The notes under the pieces are model-generated. The model was given only the letters and a program-made list of their open reading frames with translations, searched no databases and had not been told where the DNA came from. A stretch of 64,000 nt of DNA, taken from NCBI GenBank assembly GCA_015234425.1, contig JADGNE010000033.1, positions 1-64,000 of the forward strand, read 5' to 3'. A program made the position numbers and the translations under genes. Of this stretch, positions 19,363 through 28,466 are shown piece by piece. Each line of letters begins with the position of its first letter. Position 1 is the first letter of the stretch. The DNA is from Devosia sp. Its GTDB lineage: Bacteria; Pseudomonadota; Alphaproteobacteria; Rhizobiales; Devosiaceae.

Positions 19363-20133
19363 CTAGCCTCGCCACATCGCAAGATGATTTTCAAACGCGG
19401 TGAGATACCAGCCCATCATCATGGTGAGCAGCAGGGCAAACAGCACGAGGCCCGCCAGAATATTGGCGGGCATGAGCACGAAATAGACCTGCAATTGCGG
19501 CATGAGGCGCGCCAGGATGCCGGCACCAAGGTTGAACACGAGGCCGAAGACGATGAAGGGCGCCGACATCTGCACCCCGACGCCGAACGCTCCGGCGACT
19601 GTCTGCAGCGCCAGTTGCAGCGCATCCTCTCCCATCAGCGGGGCGGTCGGCGTAAACACTGCATAGCTGTCGTAGATCGCGGCGAGCGCGACGTGGTGGA
19701 GGTCGGTGGCGAAGATCAGCGCCACGCCGAGGAAGGACAGAAAGCTGGCAAAGACCGCACTCTGCATGCCCTGGAGCGTCGGGTCGGCGGCCATGGCACC
19801 GCTGAGGCCGGTCTGGAAGGCGACGATGGCGCCCGCTACCTGGGTGGCCATGACAGTGATGCGGATGATGGCCCCGATCACCAAGCCCACGGCAAGCTCA
19901 TGAAAGAGCAGTTCCAGCAGCCCCACCATATTGGTGGGATAGGGCGGGATGAGGTCGGACAGCAGCGGATAGAGCACGAGGGTCAGCAGCAGCGCGAAGG
20001 TAAGGCGCATGCGCATGGGAATGGTCTGTTCGCCCAGCGCCGGCATAAGCATCAGCAGCGCGCCGATGCGCGCGAACAGCATCATGTAGGTGAATGCAGC
20101 GGCCGGGCCCCAGTCGAGGCTCAGGTTGAACAT
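19363..20133 (-). CDS. fliR: flagellar biosynthetic protein FliR
   Basis: Inner-membrane export-gate subunit that assembles with FliP and FliQ. The 256-residue product has about six hydrophobic segments and FliR hallmarks: LMLMPALGEQTIPMRMRLTFAL near the N-terminus and FHELAVGLVIGAI in the middle. It overlaps the fliQ stop codon by one base (TAATG), implying coupled translation. Confidence 0.96.
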   Translation of the reverse strand: MFNLSLDWGPAAAFTYMMLFARIGALLMLMPALGEQTIPMRMRLTFALLLTLVLYPLLSDLIPPYPTNMVGLLELLFHELAVGLVIGAIIRITVMATQVAGAIVAFQTGLSGAMAADPTLQGMQSAVFASFLSFLGVALIFATDLHHVALAAIYDSYAVFTPTAPLMGEDALQLALQTVAGAFGVGVQMSAPFIVFGLVFNLGAGILARLMPQLQVYFVLMPANILAGLVLFALLLTMMMGWYLTAFENHLAMWRG

Positions 20134-20399
20134 TACCCGCCGACGATAATCATATCGACCACGCGCATCATATAGGCCGACAGCGTCGCCCCCATGAAGG
20201 GCAGGACGAGCAGCATGGTGATGAAGATAGCGATGATCTTGGGAACGAAGACCAGGGTCATTTCCTGGATCTGCGTCAGCGCCTGGAACAGCGCAATGAC
20301 GACGCCGACCAACAGGCCCACGATCATCATGGGCAGAGACACGATGATCAGTGTCCAGATGCCCTGGCTGGCAATGTCGAGAGCTTCGGCGCCGGTCAT
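20133..20399 (-). CDS. fliQ: flagellar biosynthetic protein FliQ
   Basis: 88-residue two-helix export-gate subunit. It begins MTGAEALDIASQGIWTLI and carries VGLLVGVVIALFQALTQIQE, the FliQ signature. The ATG at 20399 gives the standard length; a longer in-frame reading adds 22 residues that are not FliQ-like. Overlaps fliR by one base. Confidence 0.96.
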   Translation of the reverse strand: MTGAEALDIASQGIWTLIIVSLPMMIVGLLVGVVIALFQALTQIQEMTLVFVPKIIAIFITMLLVLPFMGATLSAYMMRVVDMIIVGG

Positions 20400-20506
20400 G
20401 TCTACCGCCTCCGCCGCGGTCAATGGCGGAATGGTAGCTGATTCCCCGCCCGGTTCAGCAGGCAATTGTGGGCTGCGATGCCGCAGCCCCAGTCATTTCA
20501 TGGCGA

Positions 20507-20989
20507 TCAGATCGGCATCCGCATGATTTCCTCATAGGAGGCAATGACGCGATCGCGGATGGTAACGATGCTTTCGATGGCGATTTCGGTCTGGCTGAGC
20601 GCGGTGACCATGTCGACCACATTGCCCTTGCCGTTGACCACATCCATCGACATCTGCTCGGAGGCGCGGCCGGTATTGACGACGCCCTGGACGCTCTGGG
20701 CCAGCATATTGGCGAAATCATTGCCCTGCTGAGCCGTCGCGGTGCCGAGCTGCGCGCCCGGCAGGGCGGCCTGCTGGAGCATGAGGCTCGCGGCGTCGCC
20801 CATCATGGCGATGCTCATCGGGTCCGCGGAGCGGCCCTCTACGACGCCCTGCACGCTCTGGGCCAGCATCTGCGCGAAGTTGGGACCGGCAGCGACCGAA
20901 TTGGCGGCGCTATCGGCATCAGGACGAACAGACAGGCGGCTGGCATTGCCGTAGGCAGCTGCCGCAATATTAAAGGGGGTGGAAGCCAT
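20507..20989 (-). CDS. fliE: flagellar hook-basal body protein FliE with internal duplication
   Basis: FliE joins the MS ring/export gate to the rod. The C-terminus (VVDMVTALSQTEIAIESIVTIRDRVIASYEEIMRMPI) is canonical. The protein is 160 residues instead of about 100-110, because an NFAQMLAQSVQGVV block at residues 37-50 recurs as DFANMLAQSVQGVV at 91-104. The DNA repeat is also plain (around 20679-20708 and 20841-20870). It lies between flgC and fliQ in the same operon, with the ATG at 20989. Confidence 0.93.
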   Translation of the reverse strand: MASTPFNIAAAAYGNASRLSVRPDADSAANSVAAGPNFAQMLAQSVQGVVEGRSADPMSIAMMGDAASLMLQQAALPGAQLGTATAQQGNDFANMLAQSVQGVVNTGRASEQMSMDVVNGKGNVVDMVTALSQTEIAIESIVTIRDRVIASYEEIMRMPI

Positions 20990-21006
20990 TTGACGCTCCT
21001 AGAAAA

Positions 21007-21417
21007 TCAACCGCGCAGGATGTCGAGCGTTTGCCCGAGCATCTGGCGAGAGACAGAAACCACGTTGAGATTTGCTTCGTAGCTGCGCTGGGCTTCGCGC
21101 ATATCCATCGTCTCGATCAGCGTGTTGACGTTGGGATATTGCACATAGCCATTGGTGTCGGCGGCCGGATGGCCCGGCTCGTAGCGCGGCGTAAAATCGC
21201 TGTTGTCGAGGGCCACCTTGCCCATCTTGACCGTGCGACCACCCACTTCATTGTTGTAGGTCGTCAGGAAGGTCGGCACGCGACGGCGGTAGGGGTCGCC
21301 ATCGACCGTGGTCGCGGTCGAATCGGCGTTCGCGATGTTTTCCGCGATGACACGCATGCGCGCCGATTGGGCATGGAGCCCTGTTGCCGCGATGCGAATG
21401 GAAGAGCTGAAATCCAT
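21007..21417 (-). CDS. flgC: flagellar proximal rod protein FlgC
   Basis: 136-residue rod subunit. The N-terminal rod/hook motif SSIRIAATGLHAQSARMRVIAENIANADST and the C-terminal helix NTLIETMDMREAQRSYEANLNVVS are diagnostic. It is exported through the flagellar apparatus without a cleaved signal. It sits 11 bases after flgB and 17 bases before fliE. Confidence 0.97.
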   Translation of the reverse strand: MDFSSSIRIAATGLHAQSARMRVIAENIANADSTATTVDGDPYRRRVPTFLTTYNNEVGGRTVKMGKVALDNSDFTPRYEPGHPAADTNGYVQYPNVNTLIETMDMREAQRSYEANLNVVSVSRQMLGQTLDILRG

Positions 21418-21428
21418 CTATCCTGTCC

Positions 21429-21836
21429 TTACGCCGTCTTGCCCATGGCGGTGCGCAGGATGCGGACCGATTTCTGGTAAATGTTGGTGGCGGCCTGGTA
21501 ATCCATCAAATTATTGGTGACCTTCATCATCTCGTCTTCGAGCGTGATGCCATTGCCGCGCGGGGTGACCTCGAAATTGGCCATCTTCTGGTCTGCAAAC
21601 CCGTCAGGGCCGCCAATCGAGGTGCTGAAATGGCGCGGCTGGGTGGCCATGGTGGACACAACGGGTGCCTTCACCTGGCCGACGCGGTCGGCAAAATTAT
21701 AGTGCTTGAGGTCACGACCCCTGAACCCGGGATTGTCGGCATTGGCCACGTTTTCGGCCAGCAGGCCTTGACGCGCCTGATGCCAACGCATCTTGTCCGT
21801 CAGCGCCGCAAAAACCGGCAGATCCATAATGCCCAT
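21429..21836 (-). CDS. flgB: flagellar proximal rod protein FlgB
   Basis: 135-residue rod protein with the N-terminal motif MRWHQARQGLLAENVANADNPGFRGRDL and C-terminal MKVTNNLMDYQAATNIYQKSVRIL. It is the first gene of the flgB-flgC-fliE-fliQ-fliR-flhB operon. A perfect CtrA-like box lies about 50-65 bases upstream of its start. Confidence 0.97.
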   Translation of the reverse strand: MGIMDLPVFAALTDKMRWHQARQGLLAENVANADNPGFRGRDLKHYNFADRVGQVKAPVVSTMATQPRHFSTSIGGPDGFADQKMANFEVTPRGNGITLEDEMMKVTNNLMDYQAATNIYQKSVRILRTAMGKTA

Positions 21837-21888
21837 TGTGAGGCGTTCCCGAGTCCAATTTGTATAGGCAAATCCTGCCCATTTAGGG

Positions 21889-21903
21889 TTAACGAACAGT
21901 TAA
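21889..21903. promoter_or_regulatory. CtrA-like box between flgB and fliO
   Basis: TTAA-CGAACAG-TTAA matches the CtrA consensus TTAA-N7-TTAA exactly. It lies in the 179-base divergent promoter region, so it could govern flgB, fliO or both. Confidence 0.7.
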
Positions 21904-22015
21904 TCACCCGGTAAGACTGACCTACCTTGCCTCGCAATTTGCAAGATTGGCTGATTTGGGTGGGCAGAAAGTGCCAGCAGGGATTCGTTGGCCATCTAAA
22001 CAGGAGAATTTTTAG

Positions 22016-22684
22016 GTGCAGTTCATCACCAGCCTTTTCGGTGGAGTCGGCGGCAATACTTATCTGACCGCCATCTTTGCCCTCGGCGCCGTCATCGTTC
22101 TGATCGTGCTCGGCGTGTGGCTGCTCAAGCTGATCTTCAAGGTTTCGACTCAGGGCCCGCGTGGCCGAAACCGGCGCCTCGCCATCGTCGACAGCCTTGT
22201 TGTCGACCAGAAGCGACAGCTGCTGGTCATCCGGCGCGACAATGTCGAGCACCTGATTCTGACTGGCGGCCCGCAGGATGTGGTGATCGAAACCGGCATC
22301 GCCGTCGAAGAGCCCCCGGCCGTGCAGCCGACCCGTCGCCCGGTGCCGTTCATGGGAGCTCGCCGCCCCGGCCCTGCCCCCACCGAGGCTAAATCTGCCG
22401 ACGCAAAGCCGACAATCGCACCGGCCTCGGCGGTCGCGGCCGGCCCGTCGGGCAATCTCGATCGCCTGCGCGACGCCAAGCCAAAGAATGGCGCGGCACC
22501 TCGTTCGCTGCGTCACACCGGCCTTCTTCGCCCTGTCAGCCCGCAGGAGCCGGCAGCAGACGGGTATAAACCCGACATTTCGCCCGAGCCGGCACTCGAC
22601 TCAGTTAAAGAGATGGAAACAGATCAGGCCAATGAAGGGCTAGGCCTTGACCAGACCAAGCAGAGCGAAGCCAAGAGCCTCTAG
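22016..22684 (+). CDS. fliO: flagellar assembly protein FliO family
   Basis: 222-residue protein with one N-terminal membrane helix (residues about 15-38), then the FliO core (RRLAIVDSLVVDQKRQLLVIRRDNVEHLILTGGPQDVVIE) and a long Pro/Ala-rich, low-complexity tail. FliO assists assembly of the FliPQR export gate. The GTG at 22016 is preceded by CAGGAGAA. Its 3' end overlaps fliP by 38 bases. Confidence 0.85.
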   Translation: MQFITSLFGGVGGNTYLTAIFALGAVIVLIVLGVWLLKLIFKVSTQGPRGRNRRLAIVDSLVVDQKRQLLVIRRDNVEHLILTGGPQDVVIETGIAVEEPPAVQPTRRPVPFMGARRPGPAPTEAKSADAKPTIAPASAVAAGPSGNLDRLRDAKPKNGAAPRSLRHTGLLRPVSPQEPAADGYKPDISPEPALDSVKEMETDQANEGLGLDQTKQSEAKSL

Positions 22685-23438
22685 GTTCTTTCAGATCCCG
22701 GGCCAACGCGCCCTGCTGGTTGTCGGCCTGGCAGGGCTAGCCCTGCTGGGCGCCGCCGGCATTGCCCAGGCCCAGGAACTGTCGCTCGATTTCGGCAACG
22801 ACACGGCCCTGGTTGACCGTGCGGTACAGCTGATCGGCATGATCACGGTGCTGTCGCTGGCACCGTCCATCCTCGTGATGGTGACGAGCTTCACCCGCAT
22901 CGTGGTGGTGCTGTCGCTCCTGCGCACGGCCATCGGCCTGCAGACCGCGCCACCGAACTCGGTGATGATCTCGCTGGCGCTGTTCCTGACCTTCTTCATC
23001 ATGCAGCCGACGCTGCAGCAGAGCTATGACCAGGGCATCGCGCCCCTCATGGCCAATGAGATCGAGTTTGCAGAGGCTTTCGAGCTGACGGCAGCGCCGC
23101 TGCATGAATTCATGCGATTCAACGTGCGCGAGCAGGACCTGCAGCTCTTTTATGATCTGACGGAAGCCGACATCCCGGCCGAGCCGGAAGCCATCCCCCT
23201 GCAGCTGCTGATCCCGGCCTTTTTGATTTCGGAACTGCGCCGCGCCTTCGAAATCGGCTTTCTCTTGTTCCTGCCCTTCGTCATCATCGACATGGTCGTG
23301 GCCTCGGTGCTGATGGCCATGGGTATGATGATGCTGCCGCCGGTGGTGATCTCGCTGCCGTTCAAGCTGATCTTCTTCGTGCTTGTGGACGGCTGGTATC
23401 TGGTCGTCGGCTCGCTGGTCCGCAGTTTCAATACATAG
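22647..23438 (+). CDS. fliP: flagellar biosynthetic protein FliP
   Basis: Export-gate subunit. The 263-residue product has a signal-like segment (LLVVGLAGLALLGAAGIAQA), then the FliP core: LAPSILVMVTSFTRIVVVLSLLRTAIGLQ, the PPNSVMISLALFLTFF block and C-terminal helices. The start is uncertain: the frame opens at a TTG (22647) with GAAGGG eight bases upstream, inside the fliO coding region; no in-frame ATG fits. Convergent with the exported repeat protein gene. Confidence 0.93.
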   Translation: MTRPSRAKPRASRFFQIPGQRALLVVGLAGLALLGAAGIAQAQELSLDFGNDTALVDRAVQLIGMITVLSLAPSILVMVTSFTRIVVVLSLLRTAIGLQTAPPNSVMISLALFLTFFIMQPTLQQSYDQGIAPLMANEIEFAEAFELTAAPLHEFMRFNVREQDLQLFYDLTEADIPAEPEAIPLQLLIPAFLISELRRAFEIGFLLFLPFVIIDMVVASVLMAMGMMMLPPVVISLPFKLIFFVLVDGWYLVVGSLVRSFNT

Positions 23439-23465
23439 CGGACCAGGCCGACCGGTCGAGCAGTC

Positions 23466-26400
23466 CTAGCCTTCGGTCGTCAGCCCGAGTTCATCGGTCT
23501 TGGCTACCGGGGCCAGGGCACCCTCGCTTTCATAGGTTTCCCGGTAGGCGGTAAGGAAGAGGTCCAGGCCATCGCGCGCCGCGATCTGGGCCGCGACCTG
23601 CTTGAACTCATTGCTCGTCACTTCGATCGGGCCGGTGATGAAGTCGAAGATCGGCCATTCCGGCGAATTGACCATGGCGTCCGAATATTTGGCCCGCAGG
23701 CGCGCGGTGGCGGCAGCATCACCGACGAGGACATAGCCGACACCGGCCTGGATGATGTTGAGACGCGCCGGCTTGCTGAGCGGCGTGGCCAGAGCCTGCA
23801 TTCCATAAAGGGCCTCGATGCCCTGCCCGGCCTGCACATAGCGCTTGGCCTGCCAATGGGCGTCGATGCGCATCAGCTCGATGTCCTGCCCTTCGAGATC
23901 GCGCAGCAGGTCGAGCGCCAGCTGGTCGCGACCACCATCGATCAGGGCGCGGGCCTCGATGATGCGGCGCTGGCGCGCCATGGACACCGGCAGATCCGGC
24001 AGGCGCGATTCGTTGAGCACCCGCATGGCTTCGGCGGGCTTGTGGTTGGCGAGATAGAGCACAGCCAGATCGGTCGCGACCTGTGTCCGCGCGACGCCGC
24101 GCAGGCGGTTGTCGAGCTGGTACTGCAGGAGGTCGATCGCCTGCGGGAGCAGATCGACCCGCACCAGACGCCGCGCCAGATTGCGGATCATCTCGTCGCC
24201 CTGCGCGCCGGCAGGGGTCAGATGCTGGAAATCATAGTAGACGCCAAGCGCATCCACGGGGGCCATCTTGTCGGCCATGCCGTGGAGGAAGAGCTCGGTG
24301 AAGGTGCGCTGCGCACTGTCGCTGAGCACCTGAACTTCGCGGCTTTCCGGATCGCTGAGGATCGCCGCCTTCACGGCCTCAAAGCCTTCACGGTAGTCGG
24401 CAGTGCGGAAATGAAGGTCTGCCAGCATGGCCTGCATGCTCGCTTCCAGCCGGTCGCCGCGCCAGAGCATGGCTTCGGCCGACAGGGTCTGCGTACCGCG
24501 GGCGACATCGAGGCGCCCCTGCTGGTCAAGGATCTGCAGCGTGCGGTAGACGGCCTCGGCGCGCGATGGCCGGACTTCGGAGGCAATGACCTGGCCATAG
24601 GTATCGAGGGCCAGCTGCTGGCGGCCCTGAGCCTGAGCCAGACGGCCGGTCAACAGGTTGAATTCGGCAATCTGGTTGGTGTCTAGATCGGCGAAATCGA
24701 CGCTCTCGAGCATGGCCGCGGCCCGCTCTTCATTGCGCTCCTCGACGGCGGCGCGGATAGCGGCAAGTTGGAACTTGGCGCGCAGCCAGGACGGATAACC
24801 ATCCGATATGGAATAGGCCTGGGTGGCATCGGCGAGCGCGCCGGAAAAGTCATTGACCGCTGTGCGCGCGATGGCGCGCCAGAACATGGCGTCGACATCC
24901 TGATCGAAACGGCGATCATTGAGCGTGGCAAGACCATCGGCCGGACGACCGGCCACAACGCTGGCGGCCGCAAGACTCATCTCGATGCGCGGCCGAAGCG
25001 CACTGTCGCGCAGGCTCGATCCAGCTACCTCGAACACGCCCAGCGCCTCAAGGGCGAGACCGTTGGCGAGGAAATACAGGCCGAGATCAAGGCGCGCCGT
25101 GTCACGCGACACACCATCGCTGGCGGCTGCGAGAGCTTCATACTGGTCGCGCTGGACACCGAAAATGCCGGGGTCGGCCTGGACCAGGGGCGCGAGATCA
25201 AGAAAATTGGCCCGTTTCGCCGGCGTGGTGCTGGCCTGATCCTGGCGCAGGGTCTCGATCGGCGAGACGGTCAGCCCAGATCCCGAAGAGATGACAGCGA
25301 GGGCGTTTTCGATTTCGACGTCGAGATCGGCTGCCTTGGGGCGAACCACGAGGCCATGGACGCTGCGCATGGCGGCAAAGTCGACATAGTCGAAGGAGCG
25401 CGTGAGGCCACGGGCGGGCGGATAGGCGGTGACGACCTTGAGCGTATCGCCGACCATCGGATCGGCAAAATCGTGGACCCGCGCGGGCCGCACGATATTG
25501 GCGGTCATTTCGAACTCGCCCTGCATGTCGCGGCGGCGCACCAGTTCTACCGGCTCGGTGGGCGCCAGCATCACGTCGCCGAGCGAGAGCACCCAGGACA
25601 GCCCTTCGGATCCGAGCGTGGCCAGACGGTCCTGCGAGAGATCGATGCGCACGACCTGTGTGTCATTGCCGGAGCTCGACGACACGAATTCCGAGGCAAT
25701 GGCCTGCAGCTGCCCCATCTCGGGCGGGGACGCCACCTGGCTCTGGCTGTCGAACACCATCCACACCGAATCCCCGCGCCGGAATACTGCAGCGGGCGTT
25801 TCCTGCTCGAACGGGAAGACAACGCGCACCGTGCTGCCGAGCATGGTGACGAAGGGGGTGATCTGGGCCGGCGCGGCAGCATCGAGCGTCTGGGCGACGG
25901 GCTGGGCCGGAGCCCCGCCGAGCGACGCCGCGGCCACTGGCAGCGCTTCCTGCTCGGATAGCAACGCGGCCGGCGTCAGCTCGGGGAGCCCCTCCCCCTC
26001 GATATCGATGTCGAGGACATATTGGGTGGGCGAGGTCCCATAGAACCTTGGCTCGACGCCCTTGGCAAATTTGAGCGAGACCGTGCTGCCATCCGGAGTG
26101 ACGACGTTGCGGATATCGGCAATCTCGCGCGGCAGATCGATGCGCGCCTCGCGCATGTCCACTTCGACCGGCCACTCGAACTCAATGGCGCCGGCTTCAT
26201 CGGCGAAGTCGAAGGTGCCACCGGTGGGGATCGTCCAGTCGAACTGCAGCCGGTAGAAGGTCGGGTTGCGGCCGAGGCGGACGGTCGCGCGCGGGTTCTG
26301 CTCGGCAACCACCTGCGCCTTGCGCATCTGGTCTTCGCGCAGGGCGGCGACCACCGCCTTGGCGGCCATTTCGTCGATAACATCCTGCGGCAGCGCCGGC

Positions 26401-26816
26401 GGCATGCCCTGCCAGCTTTGAGGCAGGAGATCGATGAAGAGCTTGTCGCCCGCTTCGGTGGGATTGAAATTGAAGTTCGTGCGCAGGGCAAGACGCATGC
26501 CCTTCCCGTCGGCATCGACGCGCGCCACCGACAGATATTCGGGCATGGTGGATGCCACGTCTGGCAGGGCGATGGCGATCTGGTCCTCGAAGGTGAGGGT
26601 CAGCACGCTGTTGGACATGCGCAGATCATAGGCGGGGAGCGTATCGCGACCGGGGAAGCTGATGATCAGTCGGCCATAGCCGTCTTCCTGCGTGGCGAAG
26701 AACTGGCCGCGCTCCTGTGCCCAGGCGAGCGACAGGGTCGCCATGCTGACCGACAGCGTTGCCACGGCCAGGATAGCCCGCGACCGCAACCAGCTTGAAC
26801 CCGACCTGATTTTCAC
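23466..26816 (-). CDS. large exported TPR-like repeat protein in the flagellar region
   Basis: 1116-residue protein with an N-terminal signal (residues about 12-33, cleavage near AWA-QE). The first ~320 residues are beta-rich, with repeated segments such as GYGRLIISFPGRD, FYRLQFDWTIPTGG and VRVVFPFEQE, which look AMIN-like. From about residue 570 on it is helical with TPR-like periodicity (for example LFLANGLALEALGVFEVAGSSL and FNLLTGRLAQAQGRQQLALDTYGQVI). Probably periplasmic. I cannot name it. It follows motE on the same strand, beyond a terminator, and has its own CtrA-like site, so a motor or stator role comparable with rhizobial MotC is possible but unproven. Confidence 0.75.
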   Translation of the reverse strand: MKIRSGSSWLRSRAILAVATLSVSMATLSLAWAQERGQFFATQEDGYGRLIISFPGRDTLPAYDLRMSNSVLTLTFEDQIAIALPDVASTMPEYLSVARVDADGKGMRLALRTNFNFNPTEAGDKLFIDLLPQSWQGMPPALPQDVIDEMAAKAVVAALREDQMRKAQVVAEQNPRATVRLGRNPTFYRLQFDWTIPTGGTFDFADEAGAIEFEWPVEVDMREARIDLPREIADIRNVVTPDGSTVSLKFAKGVEPRFYGTSPTQYVLDIDIEGEGLPELTPAALLSEQEALPVAAASLGGAPAQPVAQTLDAAAPAQITPFVTMLGSTVRVVFPFEQETPAAVFRRGDSVWMVFDSQSQVASPPEMGQLQAIASEFVSSSSGNDTQVVRIDLSQDRLATLGSEGLSWVLSLGDVMLAPTEPVELVRRRDMQGEFEMTANIVRPARVHDFADPMVGDTLKVVTAYPPARGLTRSFDYVDFAAMRSVHGLVVRPKAADLDVEIENALAVISSGSGLTVSPIETLRQDQASTTPAKRANFLDLAPLVQADPGIFGVQRDQYEALAAASDGVSRDTARLDLGLYFLANGLALEALGVFEVAGSSLRDSALRPRIEMSLAAASVVAGRPADGLATLNDRRFDQDVDAMFWRAIARTAVNDFSGALADATQAYSISDGYPSWLRAKFQLAAIRAAVEERNEERAAAMLESVDFADLDTNQIAEFNLLTGRLAQAQGRQQLALDTYGQVIASEVRPSRAEAVYRTLQILDQQGRLDVARGTQTLSAEAMLWRGDRLEASMQAMLADLHFRTADYREGFEAVKAAILSDPESREVQVLSDSAQRTFTELFLHGMADKMAPVDALGVYYDFQHLTPAGAQGDEMIRNLARRLVRVDLLPQAIDLLQYQLDNRLRGVARTQVATDLAVLYLANHKPAEAMRVLNESRLPDLPVSMARQRRIIEARALIDGGRDQLALDLLRDLEGQDIELMRIDAHWQAKRYVQAGQGIEALYGMQALATPLSKPARLNIIQAGVGYVLVGDAAATARLRAKYSDAMVNSPEWPIFDFITGPIEVTSNEFKQVAAQIAARDGLDLFLTAYRETYESEGALAPVAKTDELGLTTEG

Positions 26817-26927
26817 GGCTACAGCCCGCCCGACACACTAAACGCGCTCCGCGACGACACCGGAAGGCCGGGCACGGGAGCAACGCGTTACACAAAACTA
26901 CTTGCCGCCAACCCTACGGCCGCATGC

Positions 26928-26942
26928 TTAACATGGCCTTAC
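26928..26942. promoter_or_regulatory. imperfect CtrA-like box upstream of the repeat protein gene
   Basis: TTAA-CATGGCC-TTAC is one mismatch from TTAA-N7-TTAA. It lies about 112 bases upstream of the start at 26816, between that gene and the motE terminator. Confidence 0.4.
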
Positions 26943-26982
26943 GGGGCACCATGATGGCAGGCTCCGGCACCGATGAGCTGGG

Positions 26983-27020
26983 CAAAACAAAACCGCGGCG
27001 CCCCTGGGGACGCCGCGGCC
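26983..27020 (-). terminator. terminator after motE
   Basis: On the minus strand a GC-rich stem CCGCGGCG... / ...CGCCGCGG is followed by TTTTGTTTTG, about 25 bases past the motE stop codon. Confidence 0.8.
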
Positions 27021-27042
27021 GATGATTTCGATGGTGCCGGCC

Positions 27043-27999
27043 TTACTGGCCGACGATCTGGGGGAGCGCCGCCACGTCGCCAGACGGGATCAGCTCGGGA
27101 TTGGCGGAGGTCTCTGACGCCAGCCGGACGGTCAGCTCCTGCGCTCTCGGGGTCTTCATCTCGGCGAGCACCGGAGCCAGCCGGCGCGGGCTCATCAGCT
27201 TGGCCACGCGGACCAGAACATCGATCTCGAGCTCGTCGAAAATGGTCGCAGCGTCCTTCGGCTTCATCGTCTGGAACATAGAGACGATGCTGGCGAACTT
27301 CTCTTCTTCGAGGCGCTTGCGCTCGTCCACCAGCGAAGCGATCTGGGCTTCGAGGGCTTCCAGCGTCGAGGCGCGGTCTTCGATCCGGCGCTCGGCAGCG
27401 TCGACCAGCGAAGCCCGGACGCTCAGCTCCTGCTCGAAGGCTTCAAGCTCGGCGCGACGGGCGGACAGCCGGTCGAGCAGGACCTGGCCGGTGAGTGAGG
27501 TATCGCCGACCGCCATGTCGACCGTGCCGCCGGGCCTTGCCAGCTGCGGAAGCGCATCGCCGGGTGTCGGGCAACCGCCGGGAACAATGGTAAGCTGGCC
27601 ACCCTGCTGCTCGCCAGTCGGGCGAGGCGCACAGGCATTGTCGATCGCCACGCTGTTCGCCGCAGTCGGGGTGGTTTCCCCGACGGGCAGAGCAGGATCG
27701 AGCTGTGCGACGAGCGTGGTATCGGCCGCCGGAGCATCGTGGCTGACAGGGGCCACGGCGCCTTCAAGCGTCGGCGCCTGGTCGGACATGACCGGCGCTG
27801 CATCGGACAGCGTGGGCTGACCGACCGAAGGGCTATCCTGCGGCGCAGGAGTGGCCGGGGCGGCTGCGCCACCGGCGGCAGCTGCAGGCGTCACGCCCGA
27901 GAGGACATAGTGCCCCTGGGTGACGAGCCCGGTTGTCTTGAGCACGAACAGGGCGCCCACCACCACGATGACGACTGGGAGCAGGCGGATGTTGTTCAC
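27043..27999 (-). CDS. motE: MotE-like flagellar protein (MgtE intracellular-N-type domain)
   Basis: 318-residue protein with an N-terminal membrane anchor (LLPVVIVVVGALFVLKTTGLV), a long Ala/Pro-rich linker to about residue 165, a coiled coil (ELEAFEQELSVRASLVDAAE onward) and the MgtE_N-like domain (FQTMKPKDAATIFDELEIDVLVRVAKLMSPRRLAPVLAEM). In Sinorhizobium, MotE is a periplasmic chaperone that stabilises MotC. Here no motB or motC is in view; the exported repeat protein is the nearest candidate client. Overlaps the DUF6468 gene by four bases. Confidence 0.8.
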   Translation of the reverse strand: MNNIRLLPVVIVVVGALFVLKTTGLVTQGHYVLSGVTPAAAAGGAAAPATPAPQDSPSVGQPTLSDAAPVMSDQAPTLEGAVAPVSHDAPAADTTLVAQLDPALPVGETTPTAANSVAIDNACAPRPTGEQQGGQLTIVPGGCPTPGDALPQLARPGGTVDMAVGDTSLTGQVLLDRLSARRAELEAFEQELSVRASLVDAAERRIEDRASTLEALEAQIASLVDERKRLEEEKFASIVSMFQTMKPKDAATIFDELEIDVLVRVAKLMSPRRLAPVLAEMKTPRAQELTVRLASETSANPELIPSGDVAALPQIVGQ

Positions 28000-28466
28000 G
28001 CTGCAACCCCACGGTTCTGCACACGGGTCGTCAGCTGCTCGAGCGCGGCGCGGACCTTGTTGGTCGGGCTCACGGCCTGGCGGTCTTCCGCATCGGGAAC
28101 GAAGTCAAGCGGAGCAACCGGGGTCGGCGCGCGGCGGGCGGCGGCGGTGATCTTGGAAATCCGCTGCATCAGCGCATTGCCGGCATTGACGTGATTGGCA
28201 AGCTCGATGCCGAAGCGCTCGGCTTCCTCAAGACGGCTGCTGAGCGCCAGGTCGGCTTCGACGGCCGTTGCCTTGAGTTCCTTGATGGCCTGATTGGCAA
28301 GGCCAGTGGCCGTGACCAGATCGCCAACCATGAGGCGCAGGGCGTCGCGGTCCGAATGCAATTGCACCAGACGACGGTTGAGGATGACGCAATAGCCAAT
28401 GGTGAGCGCCAGCAAGAGGGCGACGGCACCTTCAATAATCAAACCAAGAGACAGATCCAACATCAT
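27996..28466 (-). CDS. DUF6468 membrane protein of the fliM operon
   Basis: 156-residue protein with one N-terminal membrane helix (LGLIIEGAVALLLALTIGYCVIL) followed by NRRLVQLHSDRDALRLMVGDLVTAT and a helical region, the pattern of DUF6468 proteins found only in alphaproteobacterial flagellar clusters. No function is established. ATGA overlaps with both fliM and motE place it in the same translational unit. Confidence 0.75.
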   Translation of the reverse strand: MMLDLSLGLIIEGAVALLLALTIGYCVILNRRLVQLHSDRDALRLMVGDLVTATGLANQAIKELKATAVEADLALSSRLEEAERFGIELANHVNAGNALMQRISKITAAARRAPTPVAPLDFVPDAEDRQAVSPTNKVRAALEQLTTRVQNRGVAA

